64,000 nt of DNA. Source: JAMQPK01 sp963782595. GTDB lineage: Bacteria > Acidobacteriota > Vicinamibacteria > Vicinamibacterales > JAMQPK01. The notes beneath the pieces are model-generated. The model saw only the letters and a program-made list of their open reading frames with translations, searched no databases and had not been told where the DNA came from. This document shows, piece after piece, positions 24,021-31,672 of this stretch; positions within the stretch are counted from its first letter, which is position 1, and each line of letters begins with the position of its first letter. The DNA is taken from contig CAWAKJ010000001.1 of NCBI GenBank assembly GCA_963782595.1, forward strand, positions 1,178,001 to 1,242,000, given 5' to 3'. A program made the position numbers and the translations under genes.

Positions 24021-25153
24021 GACAGATCTTTTACGTCATGTGGAAGGAGGTGCTGGAGCTGCGTCAGGACCCGCGCATCTTCGGCATCATCTTCCTTGCA
24101 CCGGTCATTCAGCTCGCAGTCCTCGGATATGCCGCCACGACCGACGTTCGGAATGTGCCGGTCGTCGTCGTGGACATGGATCGCAGCACGGGCAGTCAGG
24201 ATCTCATCAGTCGGTTCAGCGGATCCGGGATCTTCGAGCTCGTGGACGTCGTGTCGGATTCACGCCAGGTGGACCGTGATCTGGAGTCGGGTCGCGCGTG
24301 GATGGCGCTGTCGATTCCGGCCGGGTACGGCCGGGATGTCGCCACAGGCCGGCCGGCATCACTGCAGCTGGTCGCCGACGGATCGGATGCGAGCTCGACG
24401 AATATCGCCCTGGGGTACGCGACGAATCTCATCGCGGCCTACACCCAGGAGCTCGTCGAACAGCGCGTGCGCGCCGGCGGGATGCCGGCGCAGGAGGGCG
24501 GGAGCTCTGGCATCGAGCCGCGCGTGCGCGTGTGGTTCAACCCGACGCTCGAAAGCCGCTATTTCATGCTGCCAGGCATCTTTGCGATGCTCCTCCTCGT
24601 TGTGACGTCGAACCTGTCATCGATGGCGATTGTGCGAGAGAGAGAGATGGGAACGCTCGAGCAGCTGAACGTCACGCCGCTCGGCAGGCTCCAGTTGATT
24701 CTCGGAAAACTGCTGCCCTACGGCATCATCGGCCTGATTGACGTCTTCATCGTGCTGGTGGTCATTCTCTTCTGGTTTCAGGTGCCGATGCTCGGAAGTT
24801 TCTGGCTGCTGTTCGCCATGAGCCTCATCTATCTGCTGACGACGCTCGGACTCGGGCTGTTCGTGTCGACAATCTCGCACACGCAGCAGCAGGCGATGAT
24901 GACCTCGACGTTCTTCTTCCTGATTCCGATGATGTACCTCTCGGGATTCGTGTTTCCGATCGAGAACATGCCCGATGCGATTCAGCCCATCACATATTTG
25001 ATTCCGCTCCGCTACTTCGTGGTGATTCTCCGCGGCATTTTTCTCAAGGGTGTGGGGATCGAGACACTCTGGCCCCAAGCGCTTGCGCTGTTTGCCTGGG
25101 GGGCGGTGGTACTGACGCTTGCCGTGATGAGGTCGAGCAAGCGGCTGGCGTGA
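24017..25153 (+). CDS. ABC-2 type permease 2
   Basis: The 378-residue paralogue of permease 1 starts at GTG 24017, overlapping the previous stop (GTGA). It has an N-terminal span (IFGIIFLAPVIQLAVLGYAA), an extracytoplasmic domain, VREREMGTLEQLNVTPLG, and five C-terminal spans. Together with permease 1 it probably forms a heterodimeric channel. A longer frame from 23666 overlaps permease 1 and is a shadow. Confidence 0.92.
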   Translation: MRQIFYVMWKEVLELRQDPRIFGIIFLAPVIQLAVLGYAATTDVRNVPVVVVDMDRSTGSQDLISRFSGSGIFELVDVVSDSRQVDRDLESGRAWMALSIPAGYGRDVATGRPASLQLVADGSDASSTNIALGYATNLIAAYTQELVEQRVRAGGMPAQEGGSSGIEPRVRVWFNPTLESRYFMLPGIFAMLLLVVTSNLSSMAIVREREMGTLEQLNVTPLGRLQLILGKLLPYGIIGLIDVFIVLVVILFWFQVPMLGSFWLLFAMSLIYLLTTLGLGLFVSTISHTQQQAMMTSTFFFLIPMMYLSGFVFPIENMPDAIQPITYLIPLRYFVVILRGIFLKGVGIETLWPQALALFAWGAVVLTLAVMRSSKRLA

Positions 25154-25169
25154 TGACAGGTGAAATCGG

Positions 25170-25201
25170 AGCGTCGACGCAGAGACGCAAAGGCGCAAAG
25201 A
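25170..25201. repeat. Octamer array (GACGCAGA/GACGCAAA)
   Basis: GACGCAGA-GACGCAAA-GGCGCAAA repeats lie just after the permease 2 stop. They are the same word family, in opposite orientation, as the CTTTGCGG/CTCTGCGT octamers at 2124-2150 and 2297-2320. Confidence 0.75.
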
Positions 25202-25219
25202 AAACGCCCCAGGATTAGG

Positions 25220-25498
25220 GGTCTCAACACGGAGCCACGGAGGACACTCCAGCAAAACGACTGGATGGCGCGACGAGTTCGATGTGCGACATGTAGTGTG
25301 GCGGTCTCCGTGGAGTGCGCAGCGGGCTCTGTCGTAGGCATCGACGTCGTGGGCCGCGGGCGCGGCCCACGCGAGGAGAAGAAGACCGCCGAATATCAAG
25401 AGCCATGATCGTGCCGCTCTTGTATTCGACGGTCTTCTTCTCCTCGCGCGCCAACGGCGCGACGTCGGTGCGCAGCCCAGTGCCTCCGTGTTGAGACC
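25220..25498. repeat. 279-bp palindromic element containing cloverleaf copy 2
   Basis: The ends are a perfect 15-bp inverted repeat: GGTCTCAACACGGAG (25220-25234) and CTCCGTGTTGAGACC (25484-25498). The core 25338-25470 is the second full cloverleaf. Its outer stem is 25342-25349/25460-25467 with a further wobble pair, its left hairpin 25349-25370 (9-bp stem), its central arm 25371-25403/25416-25447 and its right hairpin GCGCC-AAC-GGCGC (25448-25460). The structure matches copy 1 although many bases differ. This and the adjacent arrays fill the 434-bp gap 25154-25587; I see no gene here. Confidence 0.85.
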
Positions 25499-25520
25499 AG
25501 CGAATGTTGGGATCAGGATG

Positions 25521-25550
25521 TGCCTCCTGACCTCCTAATCTCCTGTTCAA
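25521..25550. repeat. Octamer array (CCTCCTGA type)
   Basis: Three CTCCT words recur with an 8-nt period (TGCCTCCTGACCTCCTAATC and following bases), a short array upstream of the zinc-ribbon SDR gene. Confidence 0.55.
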
Positions 25551-25587
25551 GAATGCGGGCGTCGCCGGTACTGATACGCTGATCGTG

Positions 25588-27069
25588 ATGGCAGAGACGA
25601 CAATCCTCGAACGTTTGCGATCGACGACCGAATTCCTGAACGCAATCGCCAGCGATCGCTCGGTGCTCGAGGGTGTGCCGGCGGAAGAGCGTCAACGCCT
25701 TCTGCAGGCGGTCGCTCTCGTGTACAGCCCGGACCGAGCCGAGCGCCGCCGTATGGCTAAGGCCACGGCCCGCGACCGCAAAGCGGCGCGTGTAAAGGAC
25801 GACCTGACGAAGCGGACCCAGACGGGCATCCAGACGCTTCGCCGCAAACCGGTCTTCCACACGCCGAATGTCTTTCCGCCTGAGAAATTTCAACAACGGG
25901 ACGTAGAGGACGAATCGGCCGCACACGACGAGAGCAGGACCGACGAGCTCCAACACTGCTACGTGTGCAAGCAGAAGTTCACCGAGATCCATCACTTCTA
26001 CGATCAGTTGTGCCCCTCGTGCGCTGCGTTGAACTTCGAGAAGCGCACGGAGCTCGCGGATCTTCGCGGGCGTGTGGCCCTCGTCACGGGCGGTCGTGTC
26101 AAGATCGGCTATCAGGCAGGTCTCAAGCTGCTTCGATCTGGCGCCCGTCTGCTCGTCACGACGCGGTTTCCGCGCGACTCGGCGTCGCGCTATTCTCGCG
26201 AGCCAGACTTCGGCGAGTGGGGGCACCGGCTCGAGATCTTCGGCCTCGACTTGCGTCATACGCCAAGCGTCGAAGCGTTCTGCCGCGAGATGCTGAATCG
26301 ACGGGAGCGGCTCGACTTCATCGTCAACAACGCGTGTCAGACCGTGCGGCGTCCTCCGGCGTACTACGCCCACATGATGGAAGGAGAAGGTGTGGCGTTG
26401 CAGGGGATGCCCGAGCATGCTCGAAAGCTTCTCGGCGCATACGACCGGGCAGACGTTCCCGGCCTGGCGCACGCACCGGCGTTATCGCAGGTGCCGCTGC
26501 TCGTCGAAGAGCTCGTCTCTCAACCCGAGATGTTTCCCGCCGGATTCCTGGACCAGGATCTGCAACAGGTCGATTTGCGCGGCCGCAATTCGTGGCGGCT
26601 GCTGCTCGACGAGGTGTCCACCGTGGAACTGCTCGAGGTGCAGCTGGTGAACGCGATTGCGCCGTTCATTCTCAACGCGCGGCTCAAGCCGCTCATGCTT
26701 CGCACACCCGAACGCGACAAGCACATCGTCAACGTGTCGGCGATGGAAGGGCAGTTCTATCGGCGATTCAAGACGACGCGCCATCCCCACACGAATATGG
26801 CCAAGGCGGCGCTCAACATGATGACGCGCACGTCTGCGACCGACTATCACGCCGATGGCATCCACATGAACAGCGTGGACACGGGATGGATCACCGACGA
26901 GGATCCGGCGGCGATTGCCGAACGCAAGGAGATTGAGCAGCGTTTCAGTCCCCCGCTCGACAGCATCGACGGCGGCGCCCGCATCGTCGATCCGATTGTC
27001 AGCGGGTTCAACACTGGCAAACATGTGTGGGGTCTGTTCCTGAAGGACTACCAGCCGACTGACTGGTAA
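25588..27069 (+). CDS. Zinc-ribbon SDR-fold protein with altered active site
   Basis: The 493-residue protein has a basic N-terminal region (about 1-115) and a Cys4 zinc-binding motif: C124, C127, C142, C145 (CYVC and CPSC, spaced by 14). An SDR Rossmann domain follows, starting LRGRVALVTGGRVKIGYQAG (nucleotide motif about 167-174), with VNNACQ. The expected YxxxK active-site pair reads TNMAK, so the catalytic Tyr is absent; the Ser region is NVSAMEG. Oxidoreductase activity is therefore doubtful. ATG 25588 is 7 nt after a TACGCT box; an in-frame GTG lies 3 nt upstream. Confidence 0.8.
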   Translation: MAETTILERLRSTTEFLNAIASDRSVLEGVPAEERQRLLQAVALVYSPDRAERRRMAKATARDRKAARVKDDLTKRTQTGIQTLRRKPVFHTPNVFPPEKFQQRDVEDESAAHDESRTDELQHCYVCKQKFTEIHHFYDQLCPSCAALNFEKRTELADLRGRVALVTGGRVKIGYQAGLKLLRSGARLLVTTRFPRDSASRYSREPDFGEWGHRLEIFGLDLRHTPSVEAFCREMLNRRERLDFIVNNACQTVRRPPAYYAHMMEGEGVALQGMPEHARKLLGAYDRADVPGLAHAPALSQVPLLVEELVSQPEMFPAGFLDQDLQQVDLRGRNSWRLLLDEVSTVELLEVQLVNAIAPFILNARLKPLMLRTPERDKHIVNVSAMEGQFYRRFKTTRHPHTNMAKAALNMMTRTSATDYHADGIHMNSVDTGWITDEDPAAIAERKEIEQRFSPPLDSIDGGARIVDPIVSGFNTGKHVWGLFLKDYQPTDW

Positions 27070-27090
27070 AAAGGCTCCGGGAGCCTTTTT
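27068..27090 (+). terminator. Intrinsic terminator overlapping the SDR stop codon
   Basis: AAAAAGGCTC (27068-27077), loop CGG, GAGCCTTTTT (27081-27090) forms a perfect 10-bp stem ending in five Ts. It overlaps the last two bases of the SDR stop codon and ends 18 nt before the next start. Confidence 0.9.
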
Positions 27091-27107
27091 CTGTACACTT
27101 GCTCGCA

Positions 27108-27722
27108 GTGAAAAAGCCGACTCTCGTCAAAATAGCGGTAGGCCTGGCGGCCCTCGGCGTGTTTGTCTTTCTGTTCATGCGGTCGCTGCAGGATACGCGA
27201 ACCGCACCGTACACAGTCCCGGCCCAGCATCTTCGAAGCTGGACGCTTGCGCTCGAGACCGCGTCAGATCCCAAGGATCCGGTTCTGGTGCTGCGACCTT
27301 CTCCAGAGCTCGCGGCCAGCCTCTTCAAGCAGATTTTCTCCCGATCGATGGAGTCACTGAACACTCCGGTGGCCGCGTCCATTCCAGTGATTCTGCGGCG
27401 CGAGTTCGACCAGGTCGTTGGCGATCGGCTGCCTCAGGATGCGCTGATTGCAGCGGCGCGTGCGGCTGGAGTGGAATCGCCTCCTGTGCCACGCTGTCTC
27501 GTGCATCGTTACGTCAGCGAGCCTGGTGGCGTCCGGCAGGTCTATCTCGTGTACTTCGAGGCGCCGGCGATTGCGCAGTTCCGCCGGCAGGTCGGACTCG
27601 ATGCGGACGCGCTCTCGCCGATTCTCTTTGTTGCGGGAGCGGGTGCGGACTTCAATACCTGGCTGCCGCAGCGCGTCGCTCCCGATCAGGACTGTCTGGC
27701 TCCGATCGAGGTCACGGGCTGA
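27108..27722 (+). CDS. Membrane-anchored protein of unknown function
   Basis: The 204-residue protein starts at GTG 27108 (an in-frame TTG is at 27099). One N-terminal span (LVKIAVGLAALGVFVFLFM) anchors a mixed alpha/beta domain with no motif I recognise. A TACACT box (27094-27099) lies 8 nt upstream of the GTG, right after a strong terminator, so transcription probably restarts here with almost no leader. The DinB-like gene follows 4 nt downstream. Confidence 0.65.
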   Translation: MKKPTLVKIAVGLAALGVFVFLFMRSLQDTRTAPYTVPAQHLRSWTLALETASDPKDPVLVLRPSPELAASLFKQIFSRSMESLNTPVAASIPVILRREFDQVVGDRLPQDALIAAARAAGVESPPVPRCLVHRYVSEPGGVRQVYLVYFEAPAIAQFRRQVGLDADALSPILFVAGAGADFNTWLPQRVAPDQDCLAPIEVTG

Positions 27723-27726
27723 TTCC

Positions 27727-28248
27727 ATGCCGCCTTTCCAACCCGAACCGTGGCTGCGGGGCGCCTTGCCGAATATCCCGCCGTTGTTGCAGCCGGCGGC
27801 GCATGCACTGGTCGCGGTCCTTGAAGAGGTTGACGCGGCGGTCGTCGATTTGACAGTCGATCAGTTGTGGGCGACGCCTGGCGGCGCGGCGTCCGTCGGC
27901 TACCATCTCGCGCACCTCGCGGGTAGCACGGACCGGCTGATGACGTACGCACGAGGCACATTGCTATCCGGGGAGCAGTTCGCGGTGCTCGAGGCCGAAC
28001 GGCACCTCGATGAGACCCGACCATCGCTCCAGTCACTACTCGCGGCATGCCAATCGACGGTGCGTCGTGCTCTCGAGCAGATCGCCAGGACGAAGGAGGC
28101 AGACCTGCTCCAACCGCGCACGGTGGGGCGCGCCGGACTGCCATCGAACGTGATCGGTCTTCTGTTTCATGCAGCAGAGCACGCACAGCGTCATGCCGGA
28201 CAGATCGTGACGACATCGAGCATTGTTCGAGGCGGCCATCGCGTATGA
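27727..28248 (+). CDS. DinB/YfiT-like four-helix protein
   Basis: The 173-residue protein resembles the DinB_2 superfamily (metal-dependent thiol S-transferases and related proteins). Likely metal histidines are in GYHLAHLAGS (about residues 59-68) and LLFHAAEHAQRHAGQI (about 146-161), in the usual H...H-x3-H arrangement. In bacillithiol producers this superfamily includes bacillithiol S-transferases; with bsh genes in the same window that role is possible but unproven. It overlaps the peroxidase gene by 4 nt. Confidence 0.8.
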   Translation: MPPFQPEPWLRGALPNIPPLLQPAAHALVAVLEEVDAAVVDLTVDQLWATPGGAASVGYHLAHLAGSTDRLMTYARGTLLSGEQFAVLEAERHLDETRPSLQSLLAACQSTVRRALEQIARTKEADLLQPRTVGRAGLPSNVIGLLFHAAEHAQRHAGQIVTTSSIVRGGHRV

Positions 28249-28712
28249 CGCTGTACGACATTCCAGTGACGACCATCGAGGGCGAGACCACGACGCTCGA
28301 GTGCTACCGCGGAAAGCGCCTGCTGATTGTGAACGTGGCCAGCCGCTGCGGATTTACGCCCCAGTACAAGGGGCTTGAAGAGTTGTTCCGACGGCACCAG
28401 GACGATCTCGTCGTGCTGGGGTTCCCGTGCAATCAATTCGGGCGGCAGGAGCCGGGCAGCAGCCGGGAGATTCGCGCCTTCTGCGATGAGAACTACGGTG
28501 TGTCGTTTCCGCTGTTCGCCAGGATCGACGTCAACGGCGTGAACGCCCATCCGTTGTACAGACACTTGAAGTCGGCGAAGAAGGGGTTCCTCGGCCTTGG
28601 GGCCATTCGGTGGAACTTCACGAAGTTCCTCGTTGATCGGAACGGAGGAGTGGCGAAGCGTTACGGCCCGCAGGTCAAGCCGGAAGCGATCGAGAAGGAG
28701 CTGTATGGCTGA
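28245..28712 (+). CDS. Glutathione peroxidase-family (Cys-GPx) protein
   Basis: The 155-residue thioredoxin-fold peroxidase has the active-site stretch NVASRCGFTPQYKGLEEL with peroxidatic Cys35. FPCNQFGRQEPG contributes the Gln and a candidate resolving Cys, and IRWNFTKFLVDRNG contributes the Trp and Asn of the tetrad. It is a Cys, not Sec, enzyme and such enzymes usually use thioredoxin. ATG 28245 overlaps the DinB-like stop (ATGA); a longer frame from 28047 is rejected. It reduces H2O2 or organic peroxides. Confidence 0.92.
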   Translation: MTLYDIPVTTIEGETTTLECYRGKRLLIVNVASRCGFTPQYKGLEELFRRHQDDLVVLGFPCNQFGRQEPGSSREIRAFCDENYGVSFPLFARIDVNGVNAHPLYRHLKSAKKGFLGLGAIRWNFTKFLVDRNGGVAKRYGPQVKPEAIEKELYG

Positions 28713-29298
28713 CGAACAGCTTTTCCGCACGATTCTGCTTGTGAGTGCGCTCACCTTCTTTCCTCTCGCGATCTCCTACCGCATCAGGTCGCAGTCCACG
28801 GGCGAGCGCCTCGATCGATGGCAGGAGGGGCCGTTTCTGCTGTTTACACTCCGCCCGATCGGCGCCGCCACGATGCTCGGGCTGATTGCCTACTTGATTA
28901 ACCCCGAGTGGATGGCGTGGTCGTCGATCCGCCTGCCGGCGTGGCTGCGCTGGATCGGTGTAGGGGGCGGCTTGCTTGGGGGATGCCTCATCATCTGGGC
29001 GTTTCACAGCCTCGGCAGGAATCTGACCGACACGGTCGTCACGCGCCGCGAGCACACGCTCGTCACGAAAGGTCCGTACCGCTGGGTTCGGCATCCGTTC
29101 TACGATGCCGTGTTGATATCCCTTGTCGCCAATGCGCTCGTAGCCGCGAATTGGTTTCTGCTGACCGGCGGCCTTCTGACGTGGTCGCTGATTTTCCTGC
29201 GCACGAAGAAGGAAGAAGATCGCCTGATCGCGCGCTTTGGCGACTCGTACCGCGACTACATGAATCGGACTGGGCGGTTCCTGCCGAGACTGGGGTAA
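28705..29298 (+). CDS. Isoprenylcysteine carboxylmethyltransferase-like membrane protein
   Basis: The 197-residue integral membrane protein has about four to five spans and a C-terminal ICMT/PEMT signature: LVTKGPYRWVRHPFYDAVLI (about 117-136) and EEDRLIARFGDSYRDYMNRT (about 172-191). These form the SAM-binding catalytic region in the family. The methyl acceptor in bacteria is usually unknown. It overlaps the peroxidase gene by 8 nt, so the four genes 27108-29298 are likely one unit. Confidence 0.85.
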   Translation: MADEQLFRTILLVSALTFFPLAISYRIRSQSTGERLDRWQEGPFLLFTLRPIGAATMLGLIAYLINPEWMAWSSIRLPAWLRWIGVGGGLLGGCLIIWAFHSLGRNLTDTVVTRREHTLVTKGPYRWVRHPFYDAVLISLVANALVAANWFLLTGGLLTWSLIFLRTKKEEDRLIARFGDSYRDYMNRTGRFLPRLG

Positions 29299-29302
29299 CG
29301 TC

Positions 29303-29923
29303 ATGCTCAGAGAGATGCTCGTTGCGACGATGATGATGGCGCAAGTTGCTCCCGGGGCCGGCAGTACATCGGCCAGTTTGCCGGTGTCGCCATCGGCGAT
29401 GGCGACGTTCATCTGTCGCGTCGACCCGGGAGGTGGCGGCGCGCTCGAGTTGCTGATCCTCTGGCGCGGACGTCCGGGCTGGATATCCGGCGACGGCCAG
29501 TCGCGCGGTGGGAGCGGATCTGGTGGAGGTGGCTCGATCGGCGGCAGGGGAGGTCCTGTCACCCGCACCGAATGGCTCACACAGGGCGGCGTCAGCCTGC
29601 ACGTGCAGTTCGAGCCGCAGGCCGGAAGATTGTGGATTCAGGATCGCGAGGTTCCGCTCAACGGCGGCAATGCCGTGATGGTTGACGATGTCGACAGCCC
29701 GGGGGGTCCGAGGGTCGTGAGCACGCTCCGCATCGATCCGTCGTTCGAAGCCGTCAGCGAACGTGGGCAACAGTCGCGGATGATGCCACCGCGCGTTCAG
29801 GAGTTCATCCGTCGTGCGCCCGAGCTCGTCGAGTTTCTGCGGTGTGACGTTCAGCCGGCTGGCTTGCAGCCTTACGAGCAGAAGGTCTTCGAGATGATGT
29901 GCGCAGCGGTGAAACAGCCGTGA
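29303..29923 (+). CDS. Conserved-looking exported protein of unknown function
   Basis: The 206-residue frame starts 4 nt after the methyltransferase stop. A short hydrophobic N-terminus may act as a signal. A Gly/Ser-rich linker lies at about residues 63-85. The middle part has alternating beta-strand character (VSLHVQFEPQAGRLWIQDREVPL) and the end is helical with two cysteines. I recognise no family. Position suggests co-transcription with the upstream genes. Confidence 0.6.
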   Translation: MLREMLVATMMMAQVAPGAGSTSASLPVSPSAMATFICRVDPGGGGALELLILWRGRPGWISGDGQSRGGSGSGGGGSIGGRGGPVTRTEWLTQGGVSLHVQFEPQAGRLWIQDREVPLNGGNAVMVDDVDSPGGPRVVSTLRIDPSFEAVSERGQQSRMMPPRVQEFIRRAPELVEFLRCDVQPAGLQPYEQKVFEMMCAAVKQP

Positions 29924-29958
29924 AGAAATCGTCCGGCGTTCGATCCCGCCGCTCGTAA

Positions 29959-30867
29959 ATGCCCTCATCCGAACACACGAAAGGCGCGTGGTACGTCGGG
30001 CTGGCGTACGCGTTTTGGGGCTTCTTTCCCATCTTCTGGAAGGCGCTCGTCGGCATCTCGTCGCTGCAGCTCATCAGCCACCGCATCGTATGGTCGTTTC
30101 TCGTGCTCCTCGCGATGGTCGCGAAGTCGAACGACTGGGGCGGCTTGTGGCAGGCGATTCGAGCGCCACGAGTGCTTGGCGTCTACACGGTCGCCGCGGT
30201 AGTCATCGCGTTCAACTGGCTGATCTTCGTGTGGGCCGTGGGCATCAATCAGATCGTACAGATCAGCCTCGGGTATTTCATCAACCCGCTGCTCAGCGTC
30301 GTGCTCGGCATGGCGGTGTTTCACGAACGGCTGCGCAGAGTGCAATGGATATCGGTCGCGCTTGCGGCGGCGGGTGTGGTGTATCTGACACTCGCCCTGC
30401 GCACGGTTCCGTGGATCGCGCTGTCGCTCGGAGGGTCGTTCGCCATCTACGGCCTGATGAAGAAGGTTGCGCCGCTGGGGCCGGTGCGTGGATTGACGCT
30501 CGAGACCGGCATTCTGTTCGCGCCCGCCGCGGTGTTCCTGGTTGTCGAGCAGCTTGCCGGCCGGGCCGCCTTCCCGAATTCGGGACCGCTGCGGGATACC
30601 CTGATGCTGGCCTCGGGACCCGTGACGATGCTGCCCCTCCTGATGTTTGCCGCTGGCGTCCAGCGTATTCCTCTCTCGCTCGTCGGGATGCTGCAGTACG
30701 TCAATCCGACGCTTCAGATTTCCATCGGTGTGCTCCTCTACGACGAGCCGTTTACGCGCATCCAGCTCGTCGGCTTCGGTCTCGTCTGGAGCGCGCTCGC
30801 GCTTTTTGCGATTGAGGGTTACTCGACCCGGCGATGGCCACAGCTTGGCGTGACGGACGTTTCTTGA
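29959..30867 (+). CDS. rarD: EamA-family transporter RarD
   Basis: The 302-residue protein has ten predicted spans in two EamA repeats and the RarD start signature KGAWYVGLAYAFWGFFPIFWKAL. The segments HRIVWSF, INQIVQISLGYFINPLLSVVLG and LQYVNPTLQISIGVLLYDEPF are typical of RarD. The family is annotated as chloramphenicol-sensitive permease, but its natural substrate is not known. The 70-bp gap downstream holds a good ribosome site for the next gene. Confidence 0.92.
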   Translation: MPSSEHTKGAWYVGLAYAFWGFFPIFWKALVGISSLQLISHRIVWSFLVLLAMVAKSNDWGGLWQAIRAPRVLGVYTVAAVVIAFNWLIFVWAVGINQIVQISLGYFINPLLSVVLGMAVFHERLRRVQWISVALAAAGVVYLTLALRTVPWIALSLGGSFAIYGLMKKVAPLGPVRGLTLETGILFAPAAVFLVVEQLAGRAAFPNSGPLRDTLMLASGPVTMLPLLMFAAGVQRIPLSLVGMLQYVNPTLQISIGVLLYDEPFTRIQLVGFGLVWSALALFAIEGYSTRRWPQLGVTDVS

Positions 30868-30937
30868 TCGGTGCACCCCACGCGTCCGTGTGGTATCGTC
30901 AAAGGCTATCCACCCGAATTGAGCTCAGGAGGAAGAC

Positions 30938-31582
30938 ATGGATCCGAAGAGAACGGCGCTAGTCCTGATCGAGTACCAGAACGACTTCACGTCGAAGGGC
31001 GGCACGTTGCACGATGCGGTGAAGGGCGTGATGGATCAGAACAACATGCTGCAGAACACCATCGCGACGGTGAAAAAGGCGCGCGAAGCGGGCTGCACGA
31101 TCGTCCACGCCCCGATTACCTTCGTCGAAGGTTACGGTGAGCTGTCCACCGAGCCCTACGGCATTCTGAAGGGCGTCGTCGACAGCAAGTCGTTCCGCAA
31201 AGGGAGCTGGGGCGCTGAAATCGTCGACGTGCTCAAGCCGCAACCCGGCGACATCGTCGTTGAAGGCAAGCGCGGATTGTGCGGCTTTGCCAGCACGAAT
31301 CTGGATTTCATTCTGCGCAGCCGCGGCATCGAAACCATTGCGCTCGGTGGCTTCCTCACCAACTGCTGCGTCGAGTCGACGATGCGCACGGGGTACGAGA
31401 AGGGTTACAGGGTAATTACGCTGAAAGACTGCACGGCGGCGCTCAGCGAAGAAGAGCAGCGTCTCGCGACCGAAAAGAACTATCCGATGTTCTCGCGGCC
31501 GATGAACCACGACGAGTTCCTGACCGAGCTCGCGGGGCAGAAGTCTGCTGCTGCGACTGCCGGCCGCGGATATAGCGCCTAG
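30938..31582 (+). CDS. Isochorismatase-like cysteine hydrolase
   Basis: The 214-residue alpha/beta hydrolase of the isochorismatase/nicotinamidase superfamily starts after a strong AGGAGG site. The catalytic triad is visible but altered: the usual Asp is Glu12 (LIEYQNDF), Lys111 is in EGKRGLCGF, and the nucleophile is Cys144 in LTNCCVESTMRTGYEKGY. The substrate is unknown; family members hydrolyse amides such as nicotinamide, ureidoacrylate or carbamoylsarcosine. It ends at a convergent junction with an array and a terminator. Confidence 0.9.
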   Translation: MDPKRTALVLIEYQNDFTSKGGTLHDAVKGVMDQNNMLQNTIATVKKAREAGCTIVHAPITFVEGYGELSTEPYGILKGVVDSKSFRKGSWGAEIVDVLKPQPGDIVVEGKRGLCGFASTNLDFILRSRGIETIALGGFLTNCCVESTMRTGYEKGYRVITLKDCTAALSEEEQRLATEKNYPMFSRPMNHDEFLTELAGQKSAAATAGRGYSA

Positions 31583-31612
31583 ATGAAGTAAAAAGTAAGA
31601 AGTAAAAAGTAG
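31583..31612. repeat. Heptamer array (AAGTAAA)
   Basis: GAAGTAA-AAAGTAA-GAAGTAA-AAAGTAG has an exact 7-nt period, immediately after the hydrolase stop and before its terminator. Confidence 0.8.
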
Positions 31613-31613
31613 G

Positions 31614-31649
31614 ACGGCTGCGCGGAATCGATGTCCCGCAGCCGTTTTT
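31614..31649 (+). terminator. Intrinsic terminator of the cysteine hydrolase gene
   Basis: ACGGCTGCG (31614-31622) pairs with CGCAGCCGT (31637-31645) around a 14-nt loop, followed by TTTT to 31649. It serves the plus strand; the convergent protease gene ends 24 nt further on. Confidence 0.85.
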
Positions 31650-31672
31650 GTTCATAAGGACGTTCGTATCGC

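Noticed and set aside
25160..25550. Short frames on both strands within the 434-bp gap
   Set aside because: They are translations of the palindromic element and octamer arrays, with no ribosome site or recognisable domain.
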